Under the pieces are notes generated by a model. That model saw only the letters and a list, made by a program, of their open reading frames with translations, was not told the origin of the DNA and did no database searches. Shown here piece by piece: positions 1 to 9,407 of a DNA stretch of 56,206 nt. The position numbers and the translations under genes were made by a program. The DNA comes from Methylobacterium ajmalii (lineage in GTDB: Bacteria > Pseudomonadota > Alphaproteobacteria > Rhizobiales > Beijerinckiaceae). How positions within the stretch are numbered: position 1 is the stretch's first letter; each line of letters begins with the position of its first letter. Where the stretch lies: contig NZ_JACWCT010000003.1 of the NCBI RefSeq assembly GCF_016613415.1, positions 1-56,206 on the forward strand, written 5' to 3'.

Positions 1-78
1 CCGATCTACGGCCCCTGGCGGTACTACGGGATGCCGCTATCAACCCTGGAGGCCGATTTGGAGGCGGGGCTACTGTGA
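1..78 (+). other. Short open frame at window edge, unidentified
   Basis: The plus strand is open from base 1 to a TGA at 76-78 and reads 25 residues (..[18 protein letters not shown]). It could be the 3' end of a gene starting outside the window; the tail faintly resembles the C-terminal end of LysR-family effector domains, but 25 residues are not enough to assign it. It ends at the same place where hppA on the other strand loses its homology, so it may belong to sequence that was joined to hppA by a rearrangement. A 10-bp direct repeat (CTATCAACCC) occurs at 37-46 and 83-92. Confidence 0.2.
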
Positions 79-2085
79 GCCCCTATCAACCCCGAATGAC
101 GAAGAACCGAACTTCTTGGCGTTGTCCCAGGCGCCGCCGCCCGACGTCATCGAGACGGCGACGTAGAGGCCGGTGAGGATGACGCCGAGCAGCATCGCGC
201 CCACCGCCGCGAAGGCCTGGCCCTTGCCGGCGATGGCCTGGATCACGAAGAACAGCACCACCGGCGACAGGACCGGCAGCAGCGACGGCACCACCATCTC
301 CTTGATCGCCGCCTTGGTCAGCATGTCGACGGCGCGGCCGTAATCGGGCCGCTCGGTCCCCTGCATGATGCCCGGCTTCTCGCGGAACTGGCGACGGACC
401 TCCTCGACCACCGCCGCCGCGGCCCGGCCCACCGCCGTCATGGCGATGCCGCCGAACAGGTAGGGGATGAGCCCGCCGAGCAGCAGCCCGACGACGACGT
501 AGGGGTTGGAGAGCGAGAAATCGACCGTGACCCCCTGGAAGAAGCGGTACTGGGTCGGCGATGCGTTCTTGATGAAGTAGTTCAGGTCCGAGGTGTAGGC
601 GGCGAACAACACCAGCGCGCCGAGACCCGCCGAGCCGATGGCGTAGCCCTTGGTGACCGCCTTGGTGGTGTTGCCGACGGCATCGAGCGCGTCGGTGGAC
701 TTGCGCACCTCCTTGGGCAGTCCCGCCATCTCGGCGATGCCGCCGGCATTGTCGGTGACCGGGCCGAAGGCGTCGAGGGCGACGACGACGCCGGCGAGCG
801 CCAGCATGGCGGTGACCGCGATGGCGATGCCGAACAGGCCGGCGAGCCCGTAGGTGACGATGATGCCGGCGACGATGACGATCGCCGGGAGCGCGGTCGA
901 TTCGAGCGAGATCGCCAGGCCCTGAATCACGTTGGTGCCGTGGCCGGTGACCGAGGCGTGGGCGATCGACTTGACCGGCCGGTAGCCGGTGCCGGTGTAA
1001 TACTCGGTGATGACGACGATCAGCGCCGTGATGACGAGGCCCGCCACCGCGCACAGGAACAGGCTGAGCGAGGTGAAGCTCTCGCCGCCCGCCGTGGTGA
1101 AGCGGGTCGAGAAGCCGCCGAACATCACGAGGTTGAGGCCGGCGATCGCCACGATCGAGAGTGCGCCGGCGCCGATCAGGCCCTTGTAGAGCGCCCCCAT
1201 GATCGACTGGTTGGAACCGAGCCGCACGAAGAACGTGCCGATGATCGAGGTGACGATGCAGGCCGCCCCGATCGCCATCGGGTAGAGCAGCATGGTCTCG
1301 AGCACGTTGCGGCCGCCGACATCGGTCTGGCCCGAGAAGAAGATCGCCGCCAGCACCATGGTGGCGACGAGGGTGACCGCGTAGGTCTCGAACAGGTCGG
1401 CCGCCATGCCGGCGCAGTCGCCGACGTTGTCGCCGACGTTGTCGGCGATGGTGGCGGGGTTGCGCGGATCGTCCTCGGGGATGCCGGCCTCGACCTTGCC
1501 GACGAGGTCACCGCCGACATCGGCGCCCTTGGTGAAGATGCCGCCGCCCAGCCGCGCGAAGATCGAGATCAGCGAGGCGCCGAAGCCGAGCGCCACGAGG
1601 GCGTCGATGACCTCGCGGCTCGCCGGGCTCAAGCCCGCGATGCGGGTGAGGTAGGTGTAGTAGAGCGCGACGCCGAGGAGCGCGAGGCCGGCGACCAGCA
1701 TGCCGGTGACGGCGCCCGACTTGAACGCGACCGACAATCCGGCGCCGAGCGACTGCGCCGCGGCCTGCGCCGTGCGGACGTTGGCGCGTACCGACACGTT
1801 CATGCCGATGAAGCCGGCCATGCCCGACAGGACGGCGCCGATCAGGAAGCCGATGCCGACCTTGAGGCCGAGGAACCAGGCGAGGAGCCCGAACAGGACG
1901 ACCCCGACGATCCCGATGGTGGCGTATTGGCGGCGCAGGTAGGCCTGGGCGCCCTCGGCGATCGCGCCGGCGATCTCCTGCATGCGCTGCGTGCCGGCAT
2001 CGCGCCGCATGACGTCGTTGATGGTGACGATGCCGTAGGCGACGGCGCAGAGGCCGCCCAGGATGATGAGCAGGAGTGCGGTCAT
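70..2085 (-). CDS. hppA: K+-independent membrane H+-pyrophosphatase, C-terminally truncated
   Basis: Integral membrane pump that hydrolyses pyrophosphate and exports protons. The reading frame is open further upstream, but the ATG at 2085 is preceded by AAGGACGG and begins the typical hydrophobic N-terminus ([11 protein letters not shown]), so I start there (671 aa). Visible family features are the pyrophosphate/Mg site region ([20 protein letters not shown], then [11 protein letters not shown]) and [10 protein letters not shown] at residues 471-480. Lysine in that last motif, instead of the alanine of K+-dependent enzymes, marks the K+-independent class. Family members run to about 700-720 aa. 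Here homology stops at WDNAKKF (residue 659, base about 109) and 12 unrelated residues lead to a TAG. The conserved C-terminal segment (the second acidic GDTVGDPxKDT motif and the last membrane helix) is absent, so activity is doubtful and this copy is probably a pseudogene. Confidence 0.85.
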   Translation of the reverse strand: MTALLLIILGGLCAVAYGIVTINDVMRRDAGTQRMQEIAGAIAEGAQAYLRRQYATIGIVGVVLFGLLAWFLGLKVGIGFLIGAVLSGMAGFIGMNVSVRANVRTAQAAAQSLGAGLSVAFKSGAVTGMLVAGLALLGVALYYTYLTRIAGLSPASREVIDALVALGFGASLISIFARLGGGIFTKGADVGGDLVGKVEAGIPEDDPRNPATIADNVGDNVGDCAGMAADLFETYAVTLVATMVLAAIFFSGQTDVGGRNVLETMLLYPMAIGAACIVTSIIGTFFVRLGSNQSIMGALYKGLIGAGALSIVAIAGLNLVMFGGFSTRFTTAGGESFTSLSLFLCAVAGLVITALIVVITEYYTGTGYRPVKSIAHASVTGHGTNVIQGLAISLESTALPAIVIVAGIIVTYGLAGLFGIAIAVTAMLALAGVVVALDAFGPVTDNAGGIAEMAGLPKEVRKSTDALDAVGNTTKAVTKGYAIGSAGLGALVLFAAYTSDLNYFIKNASPTQYRFFQGVTVDFSLSNPYVVVGLLLGGLIPYLFGGIAMTAVGRAAAAVVEEVRRQFREKPGIMQGTERPDYGRAVDMLTKAAIKEMVVPSLLPVLSPVVLFFVIQAIAGKGQAFAAVGAMLLGVILTGLYVAVSMTSGGGAWDNAKKFGSSSFGVDRGSQ

Positions 2086-2347
2086 TCTACCGTCCTTGAT
2101 TGTCGGGCTTATCCCGCGACGTCGGACGGCCGAGATGGCGAGCGGCCGTTTTCGCGACGCGGGCCTCCCTCCCTTGTGAGCGGGGGCCGCGCGACAGCAC
2201 GGATCCGCGTTCACAGTCGTGCCAAACTTCCCACCCGAGCGCAAATGCTCCCAAGCTTCGTCCGCTTGAGACTTTCGGCGTCGCGCCTCGGCCGAGGGAT
2301 CGTCTCGCGTGAGCTCCGGCTGATCGTGCCGCGCCGCAGCGATCGCC

Positions 2348-3352
2348 TCAGAAGTGGCTGAAGGAGCCCGCGCGGAAGTGGCGGATCCCGCCTTGCGCGT
2401 CGCGGAACACCGGCGGGGCGCCGCCCTCGGTCACGGTGCCGATCTCGGCGAGCGGCACCCCGGCCCGCTCGGATGCCGCCCGCAGGGCCGGCACCGCGGC
2501 GGGATCGGCCGTGCACAGGATCTCGTAGTCGTCGCCGCCGGTGAGCGCGACGTCGAGGAGATCCGGCTTGACCGCGAGGGCGGCCCGCGCGGCCTCCGAC
2601 AGGGGGATGCGGTCGATCTCGATCTCGGCGCTCAGGTCCGCCGCCCGCATCATCTTGGCGAGGTCGCCGACGAGGCCGTCCGAGACGTCCATGGCGGCCC
2701 GGGCATGCGCCCGCAGGTGCGGCGCGAGGGCGAGGCGGGCGCGGGGATGCAGGTAGCGGTCGACCAGGGCGGCCCGGACCGGATAGGTCAGCGCCTCGCC
2801 CCACGGCGCCACGGGCTTCTGCCGCAGCCTCAGGCCGAGCGCCGCGTCGCCGATGCTGCCGGAGACGAGGATCCGATCGCCGGCCTGCGCGGTGCCTCGC
2901 CGCACCATCGTGCCGGACGGGACCTCGCCGAGCGCGGTGATGCCCAGAAGCGTGGGGCCCGCCGCCCGCACGGTGTCGCCGCCGAGGAGCGGGCAGCTCG
3001 CGAGCGCTGCCGCCTCGCTCAGGCCGGTGCAGAAATCGGCGAGCCAGGCCTCGTCCCACTCGTCGCAGAGCGCCAGGGTGAGGAGGAAGCCCCGCGGCTC
3101 GGCACCCTTGGCGGCGAGGTCCGACAGGTTCACGCCCAGCGCCTTGCAGGCGATCGAGGAGGCGGGATCATCGGGAAAGTAATGGACGCCCGCGACGACC
3201 GCGTCGGTGGTCAGCACGAGGTCGTGGCCCGGGCTCGGCACCAGCAGGGCCGCGTCGTCCCTCAGCGACAGCCCGCCTTCGCCCGCGAGCGGCGCGAAGT
3301 AGCGGGCGATCAGTTCGTCTTCCGTGGGGCGGGGCAGGGCGGAGCGGGCCAT
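2348..3352 (-). CDS. thiL: Thiamine-monophosphate kinase
   Basis: Cytosolic enzyme that phosphorylates thiamine monophosphate to the active cofactor thiamine diphosphate using ATP. The 334-aa product has the normal family length. It shows the AIR-synthase/ThiL layout: an acidic RDDAALL segment near residue 32, [35 protein letters not shown], and later [15 protein letters not shown] and [11 protein letters not shown]. The ATG at 3352 gives the usual short N-terminus ([16 protein letters not shown]). It lies 172 bp downstream of nusB on the same strand; ribH-nusB-thiL is a common alphaproteobacterial order, so cotranscription is plausible. Confidence 0.95.
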   Translation of the reverse strand: MARSALPRPTEDELIARYFAPLAGEGGLSLRDDAALLVPSPGHDLVLTTDAVVAGVHYFPDDPASSIACKALGVNLSDLAAKGAEPRGFLLTLALCDEWDEAWLADFCTGLSEAAALASCPLLGGDTVRAAGPTLLGITALGEVPSGTMVRRGTAQAGDRILVSGSIGDAALGLRLRQKPVAPWGEALTYPVRAALVDRYLHPRARLALAPHLRAHARAAMDVSDGLVGDLAKMMRAADLSAEIEIDRIPLSEAARAALAVKPDLLDVALTGGDDYEILCTADPAAVPALRAASERAGVPLAEIGTVTEGGAPPVFRDAQGGIRHFRAGSFSHF

Positions 3353-3524
3353 CGCGGGGGAGGGGTCTCGCGGCGAGGGACGGAGTGCAAGGGAGCACGA
3401 CCCGCCTGAACCTCAGCCGACAGCTAGGGCCCAGCCCGGCCGGACCGCAATGGCCTAACGCAAGAACCTGAAGATTTTTATCGACGGTCCGACACCGCGG
3501 CCCCGCTGGTGCGCGAACCCTTGC

Positions 3525-3995
3525 TCAGCCGGCGCGCGAGCCCTTGTTGAAATCCTCCGGCCGTACCGCGCGGCCGACCTTGTCGAGCACCGCGTTGACG
3601 AGACCGGGCTCCTCGCCCTCGTAGAAGCTGTGGGCGACGTCGACGTATTCGGAGATCGCGACCTTCACCGGCACGTCGCGGCGGAACATCACCTCGTAGG
3701 CCCCGGCGCGCAGGATCGCCCGCACCACCGCCTCGAGGCGGCGGAGGGGCCAACCGGCGGCGAGCGCCGCGTCGAGGCGCTGGTCGATCGCCCGTTGCTC
3801 GTCGACGGTGCCGCGCAGGAGGTCGCGGAAGAAGGCGGTCTCGGCCGGCGGATGCTCGACCTCGTCGATCACCTGGCCGATCCAGAAGGCCTCGAACTCG
3901 GCCAGCGCGTCGATGACGCCCTTGCCGGAGATCTCCATCTCGTAGAGGGCCTGGACCACCGCGAGGCGGGCGCCGCTGCGTTCTGCGGGCTTCAT
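3525..3995 (-). CDS. nusB: Transcription antitermination factor NusB
   Basis: RNA-binding antitermination protein that with NusE (S10) binds boxA and keeps RNA polymerase processive on rRNA operons. The 156-aa all-helical protein has the family N-terminus (RLAVVQALYEMEISG) and the conserved C-terminal half (LRRLEAVVRAILRAGAYE, then VPVKVAISEYVDVAHSF and GLVNAVLDKV). It starts 1 bp after the ribH stop, which indicates translational coupling in a ribH-nusB operon. Confidence 0.95.
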   Translation of the reverse strand: MKPAERSGARLAVVQALYEMEISGKGVIDALAEFEAFWIGQVIDEVEHPPAETAFFRDLLRGTVDEQRAIDQRLDAALAAGWPLRRLEAVVRAILRAGAYEVMFRRDVPVKVAISEYVDVAHSFYEGEEPGLVNAVLDKVGRAVRPEDFNKGSRAG

Positions 3996-3996
3996 C

Positions 3997-4539
3997 TCAC
4001 TCGGTCTCCGGGTTGCGGCGGGGCGTGAAGCCGATGGTGCGGTCCTGGCGGCCCGCCTCCTCGGCGCGGCGAAGCGCCAGCACGGCCAGCGCCGCTTCCG
4101 CCGCGCCGCCGCCCTTGTTCATCTCGGCGACGCGGGCGCGGGCCTGGGCCTGGGCTTCGGTCTCGACGGTGAGGATGCCGTTGCCGAGCGGCATGCGCAG
4201 CACGACCGACAGGTCCATCAGCGCCCGGGCGCTCTCGCCCGCGACGATGTCGTAGTGGCCGGTCTCGCCGCGGATGACGCAGCCGAGCGCCACCACGGCG
4301 TCGTAGGGCTTGTGGGCGCGGGCGGCGGCCTCGAGCAGGATCGCCACCGCCTGGGGGATCTCCAGCGCCCCCGGCACCGTGACGACCACGGACTCTGCAC
4401 CGGCGGCCTCGATCGCGGCCGTCGCGCCGGCGAGCAGCTCGTCGGCGATGTCCTCGTAGTAGCGGGCCTCGACGACGAGCACCCGGGCTCCGGTGAGCTG
4501 GGGCCTGACGGCGCCGCTGTCTCGGCGTGGCGTGACCAT
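3997..4539 (-). CDS. ribH: 6,7-dimethyl-8-ribityllumazine synthase
   Basis: Condenses 5-amino-6-ribitylaminouracil with 3,4-dihydroxybutanone 4-phosphate, the penultimate riboflavin step. Family motifs are [42 protein letters not shown] and [15 protein letters not shown]; the catalytic His sits in GETGHYD. The frame also opens five codons upstream at a TTG (4554), but the ATG at 4539 has a good ribosome binding site (GAAGAAG) about 6 bases ahead and gives the usual length (180 aa), so I choose 4539. First gene of the ribH-nusB pair. Confidence 0.95.
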   Translation of the reverse strand: MVTPRRDSGAVRPQLTGARVLVVEARYYEDIADELLAGATAAIEAAGAESVVVTVPGALEIPQAVAILLEAAARAHKPYDAVVALGCVIRGETGHYDIVAGESARALMDLSVVLRMPLGNGILTVETEAQAQARARVAEMNKGGGAAEAALAVLALRRAEEAGRQDRTIGFTPRRNPETE

Positions 4540-4796
4540 GGCGAACTTCTTCAAAGATCTCGAACGGCGCCGGGGCGAGCGCGCGGCCAGGCGGCCTCGC
4601 TGCGGGGCGTCACCGGCGGGGGAGGGCGAGCACTAGACCAGAAGCGGCCCCTCCCACAAGTGCGCGGGCCTCCGCAGATCGTCGCTGCTTGCCAACCGAC
4701 GACAATCCGGTCATCCCGGCGCCAGAGCCGGGCGTCGCAACCCGGCCGCCGCTTGCAATTCGGCCGCGCCAACGACGCGCCGGGGAGGAGACAGCC

Positions 4797-6101
4797 GTGA
4801 CGTCCGACATCGAAGCCCGCACCATCAGGCGCATCAGCTGGCGCCTGATCCCGTTCCTGATCGTCTGCTACTTCGTCGCCTATCTCGATCGGGTGAACGT
4901 CGGGTTCGCCTCGCTGACGATGAACCGGGACCTCGGCATCTCGGCCACCGCCTACGGCCTCGGGGCCGGGCTGTTCTTCATCACCTACTTCATCTTCGAG
5001 GTCCCCTCGAACCTGGCGCTCGAGAAGTTCGGCGCGCGCCGCTGGATCGCCCGCATCATGCTGAGCTGGGGCCTGATCTCCGGCGGCATGGCCTTCGTCG
5101 GCGGCGAGGCCAGCTTCTACATCATGCGCCTCCTGCTCGGCGCGGCCGAGGCCGGCTTCTTCCCGGGCATCATCTTCTACCTGACGCTGTGGTTCCCGGC
5201 GGCCTACCGCGCCCGCATCGTCTCGCTGTTCATGGTGGCGATCCCGCTCTCCAGCGTCATCGGCTCGCCGATCTCCGGCCTGCTGCTCGAGCTCGACGGC
5301 GCGCTCGGCTTCAAGGGCTGGCAGTGGCTCTACGTGATCGAGGCGCTGCCGGCGGTGGTGCTCTCGGTGATGACCTACCTCTACCTCACCGACCGCCCGG
5401 CCGACGCCAAGTGGCTTGCCGCCGACGAGCGCGCCTGGCTGGAGCAGACGCTCGCCGCCGAGGCCGCCCGCACCCCGCGCCAGGGCCACGTGCCGCTGAC
5501 CCAGGAGATCCTCAACCCGCGGGTGCTCGCCATCGCGGTGGTGTATTTCGGCGCCGTGGCGCTGCTCTACGCCTTCGGCTTCTTCTTGCCGCAGATCTTC
5601 AAGGGCTTCGGTCTCACCAACGCCCAGACCGGCTTCGTGATGATCATCCCGTACGCCGTCGGCACCGTCGGCATGCTGTGGTGGGGCAAGCGCTCGGACG
5701 CCAAGCGTGAGCGCCGCTACCACCTCGCGGCGGCGCTCGCCTGCGCCTCGCTGTGCACCGTCGGGGCGGCGCTGGTCGGCGACCCGATCGTCAAGGTGGT
5801 GCTGTTCTCGGGCGCCGCGCTCGGCATCTTCGGCGCGCTCCCGATCACCTGGACGCTGCCGACCGAGACCCTGTCGGGGGCCGCGGCCGCCGGCGCCATC
5901 GCGGTGGTGAACTCGATCGGCAACCTGTCGGGCTTCGTCGCTCCCTACGCCGTCGGCGCCATCAAGGACTGGACCGGCAGCTTCACCGGCGGCCTGCTGC
6001 TGATCGCCTGCGCGGGCATCGTCGGCATGATCACCGTGCTGCGCCTGAGCCATACCGGCGCACCCGCGGTGCAAGGCCGCGTCGGCGCCGCCGCCGAGTA
6101 G
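4797..6101 (+). CDS. MFS transporter, anion:cation symporter (ACS) type
   Basis: Inner-membrane secondary transporter of the major facilitator superfamily with about 12 hydrophobic segments. The N-terminus (RRISWRLIPFLIVCYFVAYLDRVNVGFA) and the segment FFITYFIFEVPSNLALEKFGARRWIARIM are characteristic of the ACS family (hexuronate, tartrate, phthalate and related organic anions); the substrate cannot be told from sequence. The frame extends upstream to an ATG at 4689, but a GTG at 4797 preceded by GGGGAGGAG at good spacing is the likely start (434 aa). It is transcribed divergently from ribH and is not in an operon with its neighbours. Confidence 0.88.
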   Translation: MTSDIEARTIRRISWRLIPFLIVCYFVAYLDRVNVGFASLTMNRDLGISATAYGLGAGLFFITYFIFEVPSNLALEKFGARRWIARIMLSWGLISGGMAFVGGEASFYIMRLLLGAAEAGFFPGIIFYLTLWFPAAYRARIVSLFMVAIPLSSVIGSPISGLLLELDGALGFKGWQWLYVIEALPAVVLSVMTYLYLTDRPADAKWLAADERAWLEQTLAAEAARTPRQGHVPLTQEILNPRVLAIAVVYFGAVALLYAFGFFLPQIFKGFGLTNAQTGFVMIIPYAVGTVGMLWWGKRSDAKRERRYHLAAALACASLCTVGAALVGDPIVKVVLFSGAALGIFGALPITWTLPTETLSGAAAAGAIAVVNSIGNLSGFVAPYAVGAIKDWTGSFTGGLLLIACAGIVGMITVLRLSHTGAPAVQGRVGAAAE

Positions 6102-6117
6102 GCCATCTCGCGCCCGG

Positions 6118-6143
6118 CCGGGGCGGCCTCCGGGCCGCCCCGG
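6118..6143 (+). terminator. GC-rich stem-loop after the MFS gene
   Basis: Perfect 11-bp inverted repeat (CCGGGGCGGCC / GGCCGCCCCGG) with a TCCG loop, starting 17 bp after the MFS stop codon. There is no U tract, so it could be a weak or Rho-assisted terminator. The rest of the interval to petA (6144-6431) shows no gene and presumably contains the petABC promoter; I cannot place convincing -35/-10 boxes. Confidence 0.45.
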
Positions 6144-6431
6144 TGCAGTGCGGTACGCCCTGCAACACACTCGCGGAAAATCTGGAATTCCTCTGGTTCG
6201 ACGCGCCTTTTCGCCCTGGATTCCGGGGCTTGGCCGTGCCAGAGAGCTACCCGCGCGGCGACGCCCGGTCGCATTGCCGCGATGAGCGGGGAGGTGCTTC
6301 GGTCCGGCAGGACCGGGGTTCGACGAACCCCGCCGACCCTTCCTGCGGGCCTCACGCCGCGCGCCGCGCCGGCGGTGGGCCCGCCGCCGTCAACGATTCT
6401 TGCGTCAACGATCTCTCGGGAGAGCCGGAAC

Positions 6432-6995
6432 TTGGCCACCACCGCCGCCCCCTCGGACGCCGCGCATCCCCACGGGTCGACCCGCCGGGACTTCCTGTTC
6501 CTCGCCACCGGTGCGGGCGCCGTGGTCGGGGCCGCCGCCCTGGCCTGGCCCTTCGTCGCCTCGATGGCGCCCGACGCCGAGACGATCGCCGCCGGCGCCC
6601 CGATCGACGTCGACCTCACCCCCATCGCCGACGGCCAGATCGTCAACGTGTTCTGGCGCGGCAAGCTGATCTTCGTGCGCCACCTCACGGAGAAGGAAGT
6701 CGCCGACATGAAGGCGGTCGCCCCCGCCGGCATGATCGACCCGGCGCCGTTCCTGGGCCGCGTCAAGGACGGCCACGAGCGCTGGCTCGTCGCCTACGGC
6801 AACTGCACCCATCTCGGCTGCGTGCCGATCGCCAACGCCAACGGCCACGAGGGCTGGGGCTGCCCCTGCCACGGCTCGCAGTTCGACGCGGTGGGCCGGG
6901 TGACCCGGGGCCCGGCGCCGATCAACCTGCCGATCCCGCCCTACGCCTTCCAGGGCGACACCAAGGTCCGCATCGGCGAAGGCGCCACCGCCTGA
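6432..6995 (+). CDS. petA: Ubiquinol-cytochrome c reductase Rieske iron-sulfur subunit
   Basis: Rieske 2Fe-2S subunit of the bc1 complex; takes electrons from ubiquinol and passes them to cytochrome c1 on the periplasmic side. A Tat-like N-terminal anchor is visible (STRRDFLF followed by a hydrophobic stretch). The cluster ligands lie in the two boxes CTHLGC and CPCHGS. The open frame reaches an ATG at 6282, but the extra 50 residues are low-complexity and unlike the family. The TTG at 6432, just after CGGGAGAG, gives 187 aa, the expected length, so I prefer this non-ATG start. First gene of petABC. Confidence 0.93.
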   Translation: MATTAAPSDAAHPHGSTRRDFLFLATGAGAVVGAAALAWPFVASMAPDAETIAAGAPIDVDLTPIADGQIVNVFWRGKLIFVRHLTEKEVADMKAVAPAGMIDPAPFLGRVKDGHERWLVAYGNCTHLGCVPIANANGHEGWGCPCHGSQFDAVGRVTRGPAPINLPIPPYAFQGDTKVRIGEGATA

Positions 6996-7037
6996 TCTTT
7001 CGCCGATCGTGAAGCAACGCCAGACGCGGGCTGCCCC

Positions 7038-8324
7038 ATGAGCGCACACGCCACAACCTACGTCCCCAAGAGCCGCATCGCGAAGTGGTTCGAGGCCCGG
7101 CTGCCGATCGTCGGCCTGGTCCATTCCTCGTTCATCGCGTTCCCGGTTCCCCGTAACCTGAACTACTTCTGGACGTTCGGCGCGATCCTGATCGTGATGC
7201 TGGGCTCCCAGATCATCACCGGCGTCTGGCTGGCGATGCACTACCAGCCCTCGGCCACCGAGGCGTTCAACTCCGTCGAGCACATCATGCGCGACGTGAA
7301 CTACGGCTGGCTGCTGCGCTACATGCACGCCAACGGCGCCTCGATGTTCTTCATCGCGGTCTACGTCCACATGTTCCGCAACCTCTACTACGGGTCGTAC
7401 AAGGCCCCGCGCGAGGTGCTCTACATCCTGGGCGTGATCATCTACCTGCTGATGATGGCGACCGCGTTCCTCGGCTACACCCTGCCGTGGGGCCAGATGT
7501 CGTTCTGGGGCGCCACCGTCATCACCAACATCCTGGCGGCGATCCCGATCGTCGGCGACACCATCCAGAGTCTGCTCTGGGGCGGCTACTCGGTCGGCAA
7601 CCCGACCATCAACCGCTTCTTCTCGCTGCACTACCTGCTGCCGTTCATGATCGCCGGCGTCGTCGTCCTGCACGTCTGGGCGCTGCACGTCACCGGCCAG
7701 AACAACCCGACCGGCATCCCGATCAAGACCGGCAAGGATGCGGTGCCCTTCACTCCCTACGCGACCATCAAGGACGTGTTCGCGGTGGTGGTGTTCTTCG
7801 CCTTCTTCGCCTACTGGATCTTCCTGCAGCCGAACTACCTCGGCCATGCCGACAACTACATCCCGGCGAACCCCGCCGTGACGCCGGCGCACATCGTGCC
7901 CGAGTGGTACTTCCTGCCCTTCTACGCCATCCTGCGCGCGGTGCCGGACAAGCTCGGCGGCGTGGTGCTGATGTTCGGCGCGGTGATCATCCTGGCGCTC
8001 GCGCCCTGGCTCGACACCTCGCGGGTCCGCTCGGCCAACTACCGGCCGATCTACCGCCAGTTCTTCTGGCTGTTCATCTTCTGCTGCTTCCTGCTCGGCT
8101 GGCTCGGCTCGAAGCCCCCGGAGGGCGGCTACGTCCTCGCCTCGCGCATCGCCACCGTCTACTACTTCGCCCACTTCCTGATCGTGATGCCGCTGGTCGG
8201 CCTGTTCGAGACGCCGAAGCCCCTGCCGGGCTCGATCCTCGAGAGCGTCACCGGCCCGGGCAAGCAGGTCGGCTCCTCCGGCCTTCCCGCCGGCGCCGCC
8301 GCCGCTCCCTCGACCAAGGGATAA
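7038..8324 (+). CDS. petB: Ubiquinol-cytochrome c reductase cytochrome b subunit
   Basis: Membrane cytochrome b of the bc1 complex carrying hemes bL and bH and both quinone sites. At 428 aa it has the normal length. The four heme ligands lie in two helices ([18 protein letters not shown] and [16 protein letters not shown]). The Qo-site PEWY motif is present ([17 protein letters not shown]), and the helices match the 8-TM family pattern. The C-terminus carries a short Ala/Gly/Ser-rich tail. It lies 42 bp after petA and 83 bp before petC. Confidence 0.98.
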   Translation: MSAHATTYVPKSRIAKWFEARLPIVGLVHSSFIAFPVPRNLNYFWTFGAILIVMLGSQIITGVWLAMHYQPSATEAFNSVEHIMRDVNYGWLLRYMHANGASMFFIAVYVHMFRNLYYGSYKAPREVLYILGVIIYLLMMATAFLGYTLPWGQMSFWGATVITNILAAIPIVGDTIQSLLWGGYSVGNPTINRFFSLHYLLPFMIAGVVVLHVWALHVTGQNNPTGIPIKTGKDAVPFTPYATIKDVFAVVVFFAFFAYWIFLQPNYLGHADNYIPANPAVTPAHIVPEWYFLPFYAILRAVPDKLGGVVLMFGAVIILALAPWLDTSRVRSANYRPIYRQFFWLFIFCCFLLGWLGSKPPEGGYVLASRIATVYYFAHFLIVMPLVGLFETPKPLPGSILESVTGPGKQVGSSGLPAGAAAAPSTKG

Positions 8325-8407
8325 GCGACGCCGCGAGGCGGGGGCCGCGGGCTCCCGCCTCACGACCGCCCATCAGAATGACGACGCCGCAAGGGGCATC
8401 GAGGGGA

Positions 8408-9304
8408 ATGATCAGAACACGTGCTCTCGTGGCGGCCGCTCTCGCCGCGATCCTGTCGGCCGGCGCCGCCTCGGCGGAGGACCACGGGCCGGTGCCGCAC
8501 CGCGAGAAGTGGACCTTCTCGGGGGTGTTCGGCACCTTCGACCAGGCGCAGCTGCAGCGGGGCTTCCAGGTCTACCGCGAGGTCTGCTCGAACTGCCACA
8601 GCCTGAGCTACATCCGCTTCCGCAACCTCGAGCAGGAGGGTGGACCCGACTTCTCCGCCGCCCAGGTCAAGGCGCTGGCGGCCGAGTACAAGGTCAAGGA
8701 CGGGCCGAACGATTCCGGCGACATGTTCGAGCGGCCCGGCCGCCCGGCCGACAAGATCCCGGCGCCGTTCCCCAACGAGCAGGCCGCGGCCGCCGCCAAC
8801 GGCGGCAAGGCGCCGCCGGACCTGTCGCTGATGGCCAAGGCCCGCACCTTCGCCCGCGGCGGCCTGTGGTTCATCATCGATTGGCTGCCCTTCGTCGGCT
8901 ACACCGAGCAGGGCCCGGACTACATCCACGCCCTCCTCAACGGCTACAAGGACGAGCCGCCGAAGGACGTGACCGTGCCGCCGGGCGGCCACTACAACGA
9001 GTACTACCCGGGCCACGTCATCGCGATGCCCAAGCCCCTCAGCGACGGTCAGGTGACCTACGCCAAGGGCGCCAACGGCCAGCCGGTCGCGCCGGAGACG
9101 GTCGATCAGTACTCGCGCGACGTCACCGCCTTCCTGATGTGGACGGCCGAGCCCCATCTCCTGGCGCGCAAGTCGCTGGGCCTGCGGGCGATCCTGTTCC
9201 TGCTGGTCCTGGCGAGCCTGCTCTACTACGTGAAGAAGAAGATCTGGTCGGACGTCGGCGGCGAGACGCACGGGCTGCAGCCCGAGCTGCACAAGACGAG
9301 CTGA
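8408..9304 (+). CDS. petC: Cytochrome c1
   Basis: Periplasmic membrane-anchored c-type cytochrome of the bc1 complex. The 298-aa precursor starts with a cleavable signal peptide (about 23 residues ending ASA-ED). It carries the heme attachment site CSNCH near residue 62, the family segment LSYIRFRNLEQ, and a single C-terminal transmembrane helix (RAILFLLVLASLLYYV) followed by lysines. The frame is open far upstream inside petB, but the signal peptide and AAGGGG ribosome binding site fix the start at 8408. An alternative in-frame ATG lies ten codons upstream. Confidence 0.96.
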   Translation: MIRTRALVAAALAAILSAGAASAEDHGPVPHREKWTFSGVFGTFDQAQLQRGFQVYREVCSNCHSLSYIRFRNLEQEGGPDFSAAQVKALAAEYKVKDGPNDSGDMFERPGRPADKIPAPFPNEQAAAAANGGKAPPDLSLMAKARTFARGGLWFIIDWLPFVGYTEQGPDYIHALLNGYKDEPPKDVTVPPGGHYNEYYPGHVIAMPKPLSDGQVTYAKGANGQPVAPETVDQYSRDVTAFLMWTAEPHLLARKSLGLRAILFLLVLASLLYYVKKKIWSDVGGETHGLQPELHKTS

Positions 9305-9325
9305 CCGGCACCCGAGAGCGATACC

Positions 9326-9355
9326 AGAGGCCCCGCGAGGGGCCTCTTTCGTTTT
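9326..9355 (+). terminator. Rho-independent terminator of petABC
   Basis: Perfect 9-bp stem AGAGGCCCC / GGGGCCTCT with a GCGA loop, followed directly by a T-rich run (TTCGTTTT). It begins 21 bp after the petC stop and separates petABC from mtnP. Confidence 0.85.
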
Positions 9356-9407
9356 GACGCCCCCTCGCAACGACCAAGCAACCCCCGCAACGACAAGGAG
9401 AACCCCG

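Noticed and set aside
1..117. Terminal inverted repeat of an insertion sequence at the hppA break
   Set aside because: Only one side of the junction is visible and the CTATCAACCC copies are direct and only 46 bp apart; no transposase can be recognised from 25 residues.
7487..9304. Possible 605-aa fusion upstream of cytochrome c1
   Set aside because: The upstream 307 codons are out of frame with petB and composed of Arg/Ala/Pro-rich shadow sequence; the signal peptide at 8408 marks the real start.
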